DNA of 37,665 bases from Polyangiaceae bacterium (GCA_025353725.1 JANXOF010000067.1:1-37665), one strand, 5' to 3'. Positions 14,935-23,595 are shown, counted from the first letter of the stretch. The notes: generated by a model from the sequence alone, not told the origin. Numbers and translations: made by a program.

Positions 14935-15828
14935 CTAGTCTTTGCAGTCGACTCGCTCAAGCTGCAGGCCGGGCGTCGGAGTTTGCTCAAACAAGCCTTC
15001 CACGAGCGGCGGGTTCCACGTGACGTTCTCGTAGCGAAACTGCACGTCCGCGTTTTTGCTTGGCACGTCGACTTCAATCTTGCGCGGAAGTTCCGCGCTG
15101 CATAGTGGGCCGCTCACGGGCAGGGGTGGGTCGATGCCATCGGGGTCGACGCGAGGGCTCGCCATGGGTGCGGCACCGTGGGCGCCGAGGCTCGCGTGGT
15201 AGACCACGTACCCTTGTTGCCGCACTTCGACATCGACGAGGCGCATGCGCTGCTTCTGCCATGGCAAGTCGAAGTCGCTCGGGTGCGGCGCGATGTGGAG
15301 TTCCTCCTCGGCGCTTCGCGTACTCGGGAGTGTGACCACGTAATAGCCGCTCTTGCTCCAAACCACGGTTCCCGCCGCAGGCTCGTGCTTGAGCACGGGA
15401 GCGTCGCCCCGCAAGAGAGAAACGAGCACGTGACCCGGCATCGAAACGGTGGTGAGACGCGCAATATTGCAGGCTTTCGCGGGTCCTGCGAAAAATCGTT
15501 TTTCCCGCAAATCAGAGAGCGAAAACCGCGCTCCGTCGCTCGCGAGCGTCGCGACCACGCCGAGATTCATTGGACCCACGACGTCCATCCGGAGCTTGCC
15601 TGGCGCGACAGCGAACATCAGGAGATCGCCGCGCACGCGACCTTGAGCTCCGAAGTGGTCAATTTTGGCGCTGGCTTGAATGCCAAGCCCGCATGCCTGC
15701 GAGGCGTGAAGCCTGTCGAGTGCCGAGCGCGCGTCCGGCAAGGCCGACCTTGGTGGCGCGGTGCCGCAGCCCAAAGCGATACCGCTTAGCGCGAGCGAGA
15801 ACCCAAAGGCGTAACGACAACCGATCAT
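14935..15828 (-). CDS. LolA/LolB-like lipoprotein of unknown role
   Basis: A 297-residue protein. Starting at 15828 the leader MIGCRYAFGFSLALSGIALGC is a complete lipoprotein signal. The mature part begins ARSALDRLHASQACGLGIQASAKI and continues with long alternating strands such as GRVRGDLLMFAVAPGKLRMD and MNLGVVATLASDGARFSLSD. This is the pattern of the half-barrel LolA/LolB fold (DUF4292-like), which binds lipids or lipoprotein acyl chains in the periplasm. A FELL-like or acyl-binding specificity cannot be read. An earlier Met (15861) is possible but would overlap nothing useful. It follows the ArsR gene by 49 bases on the same strand and is probably cotranscribed. The closing segment has Cys residues (PLCSAEL, VDCKD) that could form a disulfide. 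Confidence 0.72.
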   Translation of the reverse strand: MIGCRYAFGFSLALSGIALGCGTAPPRSALPDARSALDRLHASQACGLGIQASAKIDHFGAQGRVRGDLLMFAVAPGKLRMDVVGPMNLGVVATLASDGARFSLSDLREKRFFAGPAKACNIARLTTVSMPGHVLVSLLRGDAPVLKHEPAAGTVVWSKSGYYVVTLPSTRSAEEELHIAPHPSDFDLPWQKQRMRLVDVEVRQQGYVVYHASLGAHGAAPMASPRVDPDGIDPPLPVSGPLCSAELPRKIEVDVPSKNADVQFRYENVTWNPPLVEGLFEQTPTPGLQLERVDCKD

Positions 15829-15877
15829 TCGCACGTGCGTACCACATACGTTCCTGAGCATTCGCGTTAGCCGTCGC

Positions 15878-16315
15878 CTAGTCGTCGTGTTTCGGCTCGA
15901 GCTCATGGCCTTCGGCGGCATGTTCGATGGCGCTTTGGATGAGCGAACTCACGTGGGCGTCTGCGAGAGAATAGAAGATATGTTTGCCCGCGCGCCGGCG
16001 TGAGACGATTCGCTCGGAGCGTAAAAGTCGCAATTGCTGGGAGACGGTGGAGAGTCCTACGCCCGCCGCATCCGCGAGTTCCGTGACACACCACTCGCCG
16101 TCGCAGAGCCGGTAGAGGAGCTTGAGACGCGCGAGATCGCCTGCCGCGCGAAAAATGGCGGCGGCGCGGTCGAGTTGCTCGTCGCTAACGGTGGTTTGGC
16201 GCGCACGGCGAGCGTGCTCTTCGGGCCCGCACTGCCCGTCGGGGCGTCCTTCGACCATCGGTTTGGTGGTGAGAGCTAAACCGTCGTCGGCCTTGGACAG
16301 GGGAGGATCCGCCAT
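15878..16315 (-). CDS. ArsR/SmtB-family metal-responsive repressor
   Basis: A 145-residue winged-helix DNA-binding protein. The recognition region is GEWCVTELADAAGVGLSTVSQQLRLL (about 73-98) and the wing is IVSRRRAGKHIFYSL. Helix alpha-5 contains Asp119, His121, His132 and Glu135, an exact D-x-H-x10-H-x2-E, the zinc/cobalt site of SmtB, CzrA and relatives. Cys76 sits in the alpha-3 position where CadC/ArsR-type sensors also have a Cys, and the N-terminal tail has Cys29 and His34. So zinc or cobalt sensing by alpha-5 is likely, and a second site is possible. The ATG at 16315 is chosen because upstream extension is not conserved-looking. It is divergent from the Rsm22-like gene; no metal exporter is adjacent, which is unusual for this family. 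Confidence 0.9.
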   Translation of the reverse strand: MADPPLSKADDGLALTTKPMVEGRPDGQCGPEEHARRARQTTVSDEQLDRAAAIFRAAGDLARLKLLYRLCDGEWCVTELADAAGVGLSTVSQQLRLLRSERIVSRRRAGKHIFYSLADAHVSSLIQSAIEHAAEGHELEPKHDD

Positions 16316-16338
16316 TGTGCTTTCTTTGTTACCGGAAC

Positions 16339-16358
16339 TTCGGCTCTTCGCAGCCGAA
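16339..16358. promoter_or_regulatory. Inverted repeat in the arsR-like/rsm22 divergent region
   Basis: TTCGGCT (16339-16345) and AGCCGAA (16352-16358) are perfect arms around a 6-base spacer. It starts 24 bases upstream of the ArsR-like start and ends 76 bases upstream of the methyltransferase start. It could be the regulator's operator, although classic SmtB operators are AT-rich TGAAxx(N)xxTTCA types, so this is only a candidate. Confidence 0.4.
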
Positions 16359-16433
16359 AAAGCGCCCGCGCGGCCCGCGATCGCGCGAAGGCTGTCTCTC
16401 CTTGGCCCGGCACGGACTAGGGTTTCGCGGGTG

Positions 16434-17708
16434 ATGTCCCGATCGACGCCCGCACGTCTTGTTCGCCCCTTAGAACCCATCTGGCAGGAGGTGCTCGATT
16501 CCGTGCTTCGACGCCGCGGCGCGCCGCCGACGACGGACGTGGCGAAGCTCACGCCGCGCCTGGTCGAGCTCTCAAACGCCTACAATCAAGGGCTTGCGGG
16601 TGACGGCGCGCGCGTCAAGGTCCCGCTTGAGGCGCGGATCGCGTTCTCGTTCGCTCGTGACGTGCCCAAGGGCGCGGGTGCCCTGCGAGAGCTTGTTCGC
16701 GCCGGAGTGCTGAAAGCGCCTCTCGACCGCACGTTTCGGGTGGTCGACATCGGCGCGGGCCTCGGGGCCATGACTTGGGGCGTCGTGCGTGCGCTCGCAC
16801 ACGATGCGGAGGCTTCGTTTCGAGTCGAGGCTTTGCTGGTCGACGAAGACAAAGACGCGCTCGCCGCCGCCGAAGCCATTGCGTGCGAGGCCACGACACG
16901 TCTCGCTTTGGGCGCGTCGGCGCTCACGGTGCGAACGCGCACCGAGCGAATCATGACGGGCATGAAGCTGCCGGAGGCGGATCTCGTCGTGCTCGGTCAA
17001 GTCTTCAGCGAGCTCGATGTGGCGATGGATCCCGCCACGCGCGCCGCAAAGCACGCCGCCCTCGTAAGCGACCTCCTCGATCGCGTTGTCGCGCCCGATG
17101 GCGCGCTCGTGGTTGTCGAACCCGCGCTCCGCGAAAGGACCCGGCACCTTCACGCCGTGCGCGACTTGCTGGTCTCCAAGGGAACGACGATCTTTGCGCC
17201 GTGCCTTCACGCGCAGTCGTGCCCAGTGCTCGAAACGCTCAGCGATTGGTGCCACGAAGATCTCGCGGTCGACTTGCCTTCGTGGCTCGCTCCGCTGGCG
17301 CGTGCGGCGGGTCTGCGCTGGCAAGGCCTCACGTTTAGTCATCTCGTTATAAGGCGTGACGCGCAGCGCTTGCGGGACCGAATCGGGGACAAAAACGACG
17401 CCACGCGCGTTCACTTGCGCGTCATCTCGGACGTCATCAAAACAAAGGGCAAAGCGGAGATCTTTGCCTGTACTTCGGGGGGCGCGCGGGTCCGCATGCG
17501 GCGCCTAGACCGCGACGCCGTTCGCGTCGGAGACGAGAGCGTGGCCTTCGCCGCGAGCGCGGCTTGGGGAGGTCTTGGCCGAGGAGACCTTGTCACAGTG
17601 CGCGGCGAAGGGGGCGACACGAACGGCGTCGCTCAAGAGGCTGTCGTCGACGAACGCGGGCGTGTGTCGAAGCAGGCGTACATTGACGTCTGGCCATTCA
17701 GGAACTAG
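16434..17708 (+). CDS. Rsm22-family class I methyltransferase (small-subunit ribosome associated)
   Basis: A 424-residue protein. Residues about 45-100 (YNQGLAGDGARVKVPLEARIAFSFARDVPKG) match the start of the Rsm22 family (PF09243). The SAM-binding loop is VVDIGAGLGAMTWG at 103-116 and motif IV-like LVVLGQVFSELD at 184-195. Cysteines at 257 and 263 (APCLHAQSCP), 273 (DWCHED) and 346 (FACTSGG) match the pattern that holds an iron-sulfur cluster in mitochondrial Rsm22/METTL17. Bacterial members are presumed to act in small ribosomal subunit rRNA modification or assembly. ATG at 16434 or GTG at 16431 are equivalent starts. The length is normal. thiE follows after 65 bases. Confidence 0.85.
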   Translation: MSRSTPARLVRPLEPIWQEVLDSVLRRRGAPPTTDVAKLTPRLVELSNAYNQGLAGDGARVKVPLEARIAFSFARDVPKGAGALRELVRAGVLKAPLDRTFRVVDIGAGLGAMTWGVVRALAHDAEASFRVEALLVDEDKDALAAAEAIACEATTRLALGASALTVRTRTERIMTGMKLPEADLVVLGQVFSELDVAMDPATRAAKHAALVSDLLDRVVAPDGALVVVEPALRERTRHLHAVRDLLVSKGTTIFAPCLHAQSCPVLETLSDWCHEDLAVDLPSWLAPLARAAGLRWQGLTFSHLVIRRDAQRLRDRIGDKNDATRVHLRVISDVIKTKGKAEIFACTSGGARVRMRRLDRDAVRVGDESVAFAASAAWGGLGRGDLVTVRGEGGDTNGVAQEAVVDERGRVSKQAYIDVWPFRN

Positions 17709-17773
17709 CAGCCGTCGTTGGAGATGACCGGGGGGCACTTCCGACAGATGTAACGCGAGGAGAACGTGCTGCC

Positions 17774-18451
17774 ATGAAAGGGCTCTATGCCATTGTCGAC
17801 ACGAAACTCTTGGCGGCGCGCGGGACGGATCCGGTCGCGTACGCGCGTGCACTCCTCGAGGTTCGCCCCGCCGCGATCCAGGTGCGCGCGAAGGACGTAA
17901 GCGCCCGGGAGATTCTCGCCATTTTGCGTGCGCTCGGTCCGATGTGCCGCCAGCTCGGCGTGCCACTCGTCGCGAACGATCGCGCGGACCTCGCCGCGCT
18001 CGCAGGGTGCGAAGCCGTGCACATTGGTCAAGACGACCTACCTTATGAGCTCGTGCATCGCATTGCGCCTCAGCTCTCCGTCGGCATTTCGACGCACACG
18101 CTTGCACAGCTCGAGAAGGCCCTCCTCGTGCGCCCTCGCTACGTCGCCTTTGGGCCCGTTTTCGCCACGGTCAACAAAGCGAACGCGGATCCCGTGGTGG
18201 GCGTGGACGGTGACGGGGGCCTTCGCGAGGCCTCGGGCCTTGCGCGCGCCGCAGGGGTGCCTCTCGTGGCTGTGGGCGGAATTACGCTCGACCGAATCAG
18301 CGATCTCCTTCCGTACGCGGATGCGTGCGCGGTCATCGGCGACCTGCATCCGCCCGGCGCGGGGCTGGCAGAGGTGACTGAGCGTGCGCGCGCCTTCCAG
18401 AAGGCGCTCGGTGTCCCATCCCGTGTCATCGAGAGAGAGACGCGTCCTTGA
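17774..18451 (+). CDS. thiE: Thiamine-phosphate synthase
   Basis: A 225-residue TIM-barrel enzyme that joins HMP-pyrophosphate and the thiazole phosphate to make thiamine phosphate. Family blocks: GLYAIVDTKLL, AAIQVRAKDVSAREIL, VPLVANDRADLAAL (pyrophosphate/magnesium site), AVHIGQDDLP, VGISTHTLAQLEKAL, YVAFGPVFAT followed by a Lys-containing loop, and VPLVAVGGITLDRI with ADACAVIGDL. A GAGGAG ribosome site lies about 11 bases upstream of the ATG. No other thiamine genes and no TPP riboswitch signature are visible upstream. It is coupled to the next gene by a 4-base overlap. Confidence 0.93.
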   Translation: MKGLYAIVDTKLLAARGTDPVAYARALLEVRPAAIQVRAKDVSAREILAILRALGPMCRQLGVPLVANDRADLAALAGCEAVHIGQDDLPYELVHRIAPQLSVGISTHTLAQLEKALLVRPRYVAFGPVFATVNKANADPVVGVDGDGGLREASGLARAAGVPLVAVGGITLDRISDLLPYADACAVIGDLHPPGAGLAEVTERARAFQKALGVPSRVIERETRP

Positions 18452-19140
18452 GTCTGGTCCTCGCGGGCTTGCTCCTTGCGACCGCGCGTGGGGCCATAGC
18501 CGCGAGGCGTTGGTACGTACGCAGGCGCCAACAAGTAGGGAGCGGGGAGTCTGAAGCCACACTCCCGTCGGAATCCAACGCCGAGAGCTACGAGATGCCG
18601 CGCGTCGACCGGCACGCAGCCTCCGGCGACCGAGGGACGCATCTCGAGGGCTTCCCGTGCCGGCTCGGTGACGTCGTGCTCAGGCTGAGTGGTGAGGAGG
18701 CTTGGCTTGCGGGCGCCCTCGTTTTCAGTGAGACGAGACCCATCGCCGCCCTGTTTATCGCCCCCGATGCCACCTACGACCGCGCACTCTACGTTCGGCC
18801 GAAGCCGCGCGAGGCGCTTTGCTGGATGGCGCCGCTCGATCCCGGAGCGGTACTCGTGGGCGGTGAGCCGCCAAGTGTGGTCGAGCACGCTGGCGTCCGT
18901 TATGCGCGTGTCCGTCGCCTTCCTGTCCGCGTCGGGCGCATCGGCGCGTGCACCCTCGAGCTCGGCGACTCCCTGATTCTTGCGGAGTACGCCTCCGCGG
19001 GCGACGGACGCTTGCTCGTGCTCATCGGGGCTTCGGGAGCCTCGCGCGCTTACCGCGGCGAAGAATTAGACGCTCACGCGTATGAGGTCATCGCGTCGGG
19101 GTCGTCTACCTTGGGCGGCTCTGACATGTCCGTCCGCTAA
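18448..19140 (+). CDS. Unknown membrane-anchored protein coupled to thiE
   Basis: A 230-residue protein starting at a TTG that overlaps the thiE stop (TTGA), so translation is probably coupled. Residues about 2-20 form one hydrophobic helix (LVLAGLLLATARGAIAARRW), followed by basic residues (YVRRRQQ), which predicts an N-out, C-in single anchor. After a polar linker, residues about 65-220 look like a compact beta-rich domain: FPCRLGDVVLRLSGEEAWLA, IAALFIAPDATYDRALYVRP, YARVRRLPVRVGRIG and SLILAEYASAGDGRLLVLIG. I do not recognise the domain. Its stop codon overlaps the stop of holB on the other strand. Confidence 0.75.
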   Translation: MSLVLAGLLLATARGAIAARRWYVRRRQQVGSGESEATLPSESNAESYEMPRVDRHAASGDRGTHLEGFPCRLGDVVLRLSGEEAWLAGALVFSETRPIAALFIAPDATYDRALYVRPKPREALCWMAPLDPGAVLVGGEPPSVVEHAGVRYARVRRLPVRVGRIGACTLELGDSLILAEYASAGDGRLLVLIGASGASRAYRGEELDAHAYEVIASGSSTLGGSDMSVR

Positions 19141-20171
19141 ATCGCGCGCATTCGCGAGAGCATCGCTTCAACCACGAGTTGCGGCGCGTTGTTCGAGTCG
19201 AGGTGATCCATCGCGCGAAGGGCGATACGCCCCTGAAGCGTAAACGACTCCGCTCGGGCATTGTTCGCGCGCGCCGCCTCTGACGCCTTGCTCGCGAGCG
19301 CGTCGGCGAGTGCGGCCAACCGAGCGCGAAGCAAATCTTTCTCCTTCTTGGCCTCTTCCGCCACGGCGAGCAGCGGCTCGAGCCCCGGCGCGTCGACGGC
19401 TTGCAGCGCCCGCGTGACGAAGCTGTCGCGGGCGTCGCTCTCGTCGGGATCGGCAAGCCGCGCGGCCGTCTCGAGGCTCCCTCCCGCGAGCCTTGCCACC
19501 TCCCTAGCACGCACAGGCTCGATACCTTGGGCCTCGAGCAACGAGGCGACGACGTCTTCCGGTAAAGGTGCAAACCGCACGCGCATGGTGCGTGAGAGGA
19601 TCGTCGGCAGCAGCGCATCGGGCTGCGAAGTGAGAAGAATAAAATGCGTGCGCGCATTGGGCTCTTCGAGTGTCTTGAGAAGCGCGTTCGCCGCTGGGAC
19701 AGACATCTCCTCGACGCGTCGCACAATAAACACTTTTGCGCGACCCTCGTGCGGCGCGTAGGCGGCGTGCGCCAAGACCAGCGTACGGACTTGGTCGATT
19801 GAGATATCCTGCGTTTCGGGGGTTCTCCGCCCGATCGTCTGCGGAGCGTAGAGACCGCGCTCGATGACGACGACGTCGGGATGCACCGGCCGTTGCTCTT
19901 CCTCGCGCGGCACGGCACGCAAGCAGGCCGAGCACGCGCCGCATGCGAGAAACGACGGAGGTGCGCCGTCGCCAAAGAGGCCGCCTTCCGATACGCCTCG
20001 CCGCTCGCAGACAAGCGCTTGCGCGAGCCCGAACGCCGCAAGCTCTTTTCCGACGCCGTCAGGCCCGGCGAAGAGGTAGGCGTGGTGAACACGACTCTTT
20101 TCGAGAGCGCGCTCGAGGGTTCGACGCGCGGCATCCTGCGCCCTCAGTTGAGACAAAAGAGGCTCCGACAT
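19137..20171 (-). CDS. holB: DNA polymerase III delta-prime / clamp-loader subunit
   Basis: A 344-residue AAA+ protein of the clamp loader that places the sliding clamp on DNA at the replication fork. The opening SQLRAQDAARRTLERALEKS and HHAYLFAGPDGVGKELAAFG carry a Walker A (GPDGVGKE). A zinc module is seen at CGACSACLRA plus an upstream Cys and downstream VHPDVVVIE. ISIDQVRTLV, KVFIVRRVEEMSVPAANALLKTLEEP and ILSRTMRVRFAPLP are the sensor/SRC region. This is the usual fold and length for bacterial holB products. No tmk lies beside it, although tmk-holB is common elsewhere. Its TAG stop overlaps the TAA of the convergent gene by two bases. Confidence 0.9.
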   Translation of the reverse strand: MSEPLLSQLRAQDAARRTLERALEKSRVHHAYLFAGPDGVGKELAAFGLAQALVCERRGVSEGGLFGDGAPPSFLACGACSACLRAVPREEEQRPVHPDVVVIERGLYAPQTIGRRTPETQDISIDQVRTLVLAHAAYAPHEGRAKVFIVRRVEEMSVPAANALLKTLEEPNARTHFILLTSQPDALLPTILSRTMRVRFAPLPEDVVASLLEAQGIEPVRAREVARLAGGSLETAARLADPDESDARDSFVTRALQAVDAPGLEPLLAVAEEAKKEKDLLRARLAALADALASKASEAARANNARAESFTLQGRIALRAMDHLDSNNAPQLVVEAMLSRMRAI

Positions 20172-20361
20172 CGCCCTCGTCGCTAAGGGGGCCTTCGCGT
20201 CGCGTCAACGGTCCCCAGCTTCGCGAGAGAGCCGTAATGCGTAGCTTGCGTGAGCGGGCAGCCGGATTGGACGTTTCCTAAAGATGGCAGCTGCGGGCGT
20301 CGGACTCGCCCGTGACGTCGGCCTCCTTGAATCGTTCGGTTCTTGGAGTAGAGCGTCGGAC

Positions 20362-21114
20362 ATGACGGCTGCTTCGGTTCTTTTTGTCGCCAGCGTGGGC
20401 CTTTTGGCGTGTTCCTTTCCAGTCGCTGTCGCCGAGGACGACGTCGACCTCGTGCGCGGGCAACCGCTCGCCGTGCTCGAGGTCGAAGCGCGGGGCCTCG
20501 TGGGCCTCGTGGCCGTGATGGACGGCGAGCGTCGCGGATTTTGCTCGGGTACGCTCGTGGCCGATGAGTGGGTGCTCACCGCGGCGCATTGTGCCGTCAC
20601 CCCGCGCGGTCCGCTGATGCGTGCCGTGTTCGCGACCGATCTTTTTGCAGAGCCTCGCGAGACGCTTGAGATCGCCGAATTTCGACGCCACCCGACCGCC
20701 GATCTCGCGCTGATTCGCCTCGCACAAAAGGCACCAGCTCGCTACGCGCGCATCCCCGTCGTTCCGCACGGGACGTTCGCTCGCACCGGCCGTTCACTCG
20801 AAATCGCAGGGTTTGGCCGACGTGACGCGGCCTCCGGGACAAGCGGTGGGCGCGCCGATAGGCTCACGGTCGTGGCCACGCTCTCGGAGGCGGGCTCGCC
20901 GCTCTTGCCCGTGACGAGCGCGCTTTCCGGGGCATGTTTTGGCGATTCGGGCGGTCCGGCGTTCGCGACAGCCTCCGATCGACGCGCCGTCCTCGGCGTC
21001 CTGTCCAATGGCAACCCGTCCTGTCGTGGCGGCGACAACTACACAAGCGTACCGTTTTTCGAATCGTTTCTGCGCGAGGTCGCACCGGAAATCGTTTTCG
21101 CAAATCCTGAATAA
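20362..21114 (+). CDS. Trypsin-like serine protease lipoprotein
   Basis: A 250-residue S1-family protease. The ATG at 20362 gives MTAASVLFVASVGLLACSFP, with the lipobox at Cys17. The triad is intact: His76 in VLTAAHC, Asp114 in TADLALIRL and Ser196 in CFGDSGGP. There is no long pro-region, and the usual IVGG activation sequence is not obvious: the mature start is near LAVLEVEARGLVGLV. Bacterial trypsin-like lipoproteins are common in myxobacteria and thought to act in predation or surface processing. It is a single gene with about 190 bases between it and holB upstream. Confidence 0.88.
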   Translation: MTAASVLFVASVGLLACSFPVAVAEDDVDLVRGQPLAVLEVEARGLVGLVAVMDGERRGFCSGTLVADEWVLTAAHCAVTPRGPLMRAVFATDLFAEPRETLEIAEFRRHPTADLALIRLAQKAPARYARIPVVPHGTFARTGRSLEIAGFGRRDAASGTSGGRADRLTVVATLSEAGSPLLPVTSALSGACFGDSGGPAFATASDRRAVLGVLSNGNPSCRGGDNYTSVPFFESFLREVAPEIVFANPE

Positions 21115-21255
21115 CCGTGATTCTGGCGCGACGTAAGCTCACGGAATTTTCGCAAGGGTGAGAACGCCTTCTGTCGAGGTGAAGACCACATCGGCCGCCT
21201 GGACTTCGTTACACAACGCACGCGCAAATTGGAGTGGCGTCGGAGGCGCTCGGCA

Positions 21256-23595
21256 TCAAAACGCGCCGACGACGCGGTAAACCGCGAATTCCGTGGTCAC
21301 GAGGAGCGTACCCGAAGGCTGTACGGCGACGCCCGTAACCAACCGGAGTGTGCCCGGGAGCGCGCCTAGCTCGGTGAAGTCCCCTCCGTTTGCGTTTCCT
21401 ACGATCGTAGACGCGCGGCCGTCATACACGCGTCGCACGTCGCGATTGCCGTTTTCGCCGACGAAAACGTTGCCTTTCGCGTCGGCCGCGATGACCCACG
21501 GGTAGAAAAAGAGCGAGTTCTTGCCGTCGGAGTAGCCTCGCGTTCCCGAGGTGCCTACCGGCGTTGTGACGGCGCCAAGCCTATCGATCCGCCGAAGCGT
21601 GTGGTTGTACGAATCGGCGACGACGAGGCTGCCCGAGGCCTCGATGGCGACCCCTCCCGGATATCGAAACCTCGCGTCTGTGCCGCGGCCGTCCGCGGTA
21701 CCGGGTTCGCCGGCGCGTCCCGCCAGCGTGGAGACGGTTCCTTCCGGCGTGAGGGCGCGGATCGTATGGTTGTTCCAGTCGGTGACGTACATCAGCCCCG
21801 TCGCGTCGACCGCAATGCCTTTTGGGTAACTGAAGCGCGCGGCTGCCCCGCGCCCGTCCGCGTCTCCGGCCGAACCTCCCACTCCTGCGAAGGTCGAGAC
21901 CGCGCCTGCTGCGTCGACCTTTCGTACGACGTTGTTGCTTGCGTCGGTGACGAAGAGGCCACCCGCGGCGTCGAATACGAGCCCCGCGAGGTTGTTGAAG
22001 CGTGCGTCGGCGGCCGTGCCGTTCGAGTTCCCGGCGAAGCCCTTCTTGCCCGCAAAGGTCGTTACCCTACCGCGCGGAGTAATCTTTCGAGTCGCACTGT
22101 AATCGCCGACGAAAGCGTTACCCGACGCGTCGACGGCAATGCCGTTGAGACTCCGGAACGACGCGGCCGCGCCCTCGCCATCGTCGTCGCCGAGCGTAAA
22201 TCTGCCCGCGAAGGTCGACACGACGCCTGATGGCGTGATTTTGCGAACGGTCTGCCCGACGGTTTCGGTCACGAAAAGGTTCCCGTCGGTGTCGACGCTT
22301 ACACGAGAAGGGTAAGCAAAACCCGCGATAAGGCCATCGACTTGGCCGCGTCCGCCTCCGCCTGCCAACGTCGAGACGTTGCCTCCGGCGCTTATTTTTC
22401 GAACGAGGTTGTTGTACAAATCGGCGACGTACACCGTTCCCGCGGTGTCGACTGCGACGCCTGAAGGGTAGTAAAAACGTGCGTTAGTGCCTTGCCCGTT
22501 CGTAGCGCCGGTCGTTCCCGCGGCGCCGGCAAGAGTGGCGACGACGCCTGCCTGCGTAATGGTTCGCACCGTGTGGTTGCCGGAGTCGGCGACGTAAACG
22601 AGTCCGGTGGTGGCGCTCACGGCAATGCCCTCGGGATAGCTGAACGCCGCCGCGGCGCCCGTACCATTCGCGCTTCCTGCGCTTCCTGGCGTTCCCGCGA
22701 ACGTGGAGACGTCGCCGCCCGGCGTGATCTTACGAACCACGCATGCAGAGTAATCCGTTACGTAGACTGTCCCTGTAGGGTCGGCCGCGATTCCCGAGAT
22801 GCTGCGGAACCTCGCGGCAGGTCCCGGGAGGTCGTCGTCGCCGAAGGCGCCTGCCTTCCCGGCCAGCGTTGTGACGACGCCTGCTTTCGATATTTTTCGA
22901 ACCGTGCGGTTGCCGCCATCGGCGACGTAGACGTTGCCATCGGCGTCGACCGCCGTGCCGTTCGGCGCGTAGAATGTCGCGCTTTCGCCTACCCCATCGT
23001 CGCTTCCGGCGACACCTGCACGGCCGGCAAAGGTCGAAACGACGCCCGCCGCCGTGATCTTCCGAATCGTATGGTTCGCGCGCTCGGAGACATATACGTT
23101 GCCCTCTGCGTCGACCGCACTTCCGCTAGGCGTACGAAACCGCGCGTCCTTCCCGAGGCCATTGACGTAGCCGTCCGCGCGCCCGGCAAGCAGCGTGATG
23201 GATGCCGGCACGGTTGCCGCGATCGATGCGCGGGCTCCGTCGTCGGTGGTCGCGACAATGTGAAACGTGCCCGCAGCGTAGGGCGCGGCGTAAGCGCCGC
23301 CCTCGTTCACGGAACCGCCTGCGGCTCCCTCTTGCACACTCCAGGTCACGGACCCCGGAGGCGAAACCGTGGCCGAAAGTTGGACGAAGCCTCCCGGCTC
23401 GAGCGTGACCGTTGCGGGCGAGACGACGATCGTGGAGCGGGGCTTGGTCTCGGTCACGGAAGAGTCCTTCCCATCCACGAGAACGACGACGCCTCCGCCT
23501 CCCGTGAGTCCGTCAAGCGACGTTGTCAGCGAGCACGCAGAAAGGACCGCCGTTGAAGCCACGAAGCCTCGCGTTCCAAGTAACCGAAGCCGCAT
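21256..23595 (-). CDS. Large NHL-repeat lipoprotein with an Ig-like domain
   Basis: A 779-residue surface lipoprotein. The leader VASTAVLSACSL gives a lipobox at about Cys21, then a Gly-rich linker. Residues about 55-130 look like a bacterial Ig-like (Big) domain (VSPATVTLEPGGFVQLSATV, VTWSVQEG). From about 135 to the end there are eleven or twelve NHL units of about 55 residues, each with G-x-A-V-D-x-x-G-N-x-Y-V-(A/T)-D then N-(H/N)-x-(V/I)-R-K-I and V-(S/T)-T-(F/L)-A-G. That number suits two six-bladed propellers. NHL propellers usually bind protein or carbohydrate; the ligand is unknown. The repeats are similar in sequence but not identical in DNA, so they are old. The reading frame stays open for 38 codons after the stop (see findings). 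Confidence 0.9.
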   Translation of the reverse strand: MRLRLLGTRGFVASTAVLSACSLTTSLDGLTGGGGVVVLVDGKDSSVTETKPRSTIVVSPATVTLEPGGFVQLSATVSPPGSVTWSVQEGAAGGSVNEGGAYAAPYAAGTFHIVATTDDGARASIAATVPASITLLAGRADGYVNGLGKDARFRTPSGSAVDAEGNVYVSERANHTIRKITAAGVVSTFAGRAGVAGSDDGVGESATFYAPNGTAVDADGNVYVADGGNRTVRKISKAGVVTTLAGKAGAFGDDDLPGPAARFRSISGIAADPTGTVYVTDYSACVVRKITPGGDVSTFAGTPGSAGSANGTGAAAAFSYPEGIAVSATTGLVYVADSGNHTVRTITQAGVVATLAGAAGTTGATNGQGTNARFYYPSGVAVDTAGTVYVADLYNNLVRKISAGGNVSTLAGGGGRGQVDGLIAGFAYPSRVSVDTDGNLFVTETVGQTVRKITPSGVVSTFAGRFTLGDDDGEGAAASFRSLNGIAVDASGNAFVGDYSATRKITPRGRVTTFAGKKGFAGNSNGTAADARFNNLAGLVFDAAGGLFVTDASNNVVRKVDAAGAVSTFAGVGGSAGDADGRGAAARFSYPKGIAVDATGLMYVTDWNNHTIRALTPEGTVSTLAGRAGEPGTADGRGTDARFRYPGGVAIEASGSLVVADSYNHTLRRIDRLGAVTTPVGTSGTRGYSDGKNSLFFYPWVIAADAKGNVFVGENGNRDVRRVYDGRASTIVGNANGGDFTELGALPGTLRLVTGVAVQPSGTLLVTTEFAVYRVVGAF

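Noticed and set aside
17709-17773. TPP riboswitch upstream of thiE
   Set aside because: The gap is only 65 bases and lacks the conserved CTGAGA and ACCTGATC-type elements.
20172-20361. N-terminal extension of the trypsin-like protease from 20284
   Set aside because: The extension has no leader features, while the Met at 20362 begins a perfect lipoprotein signal.
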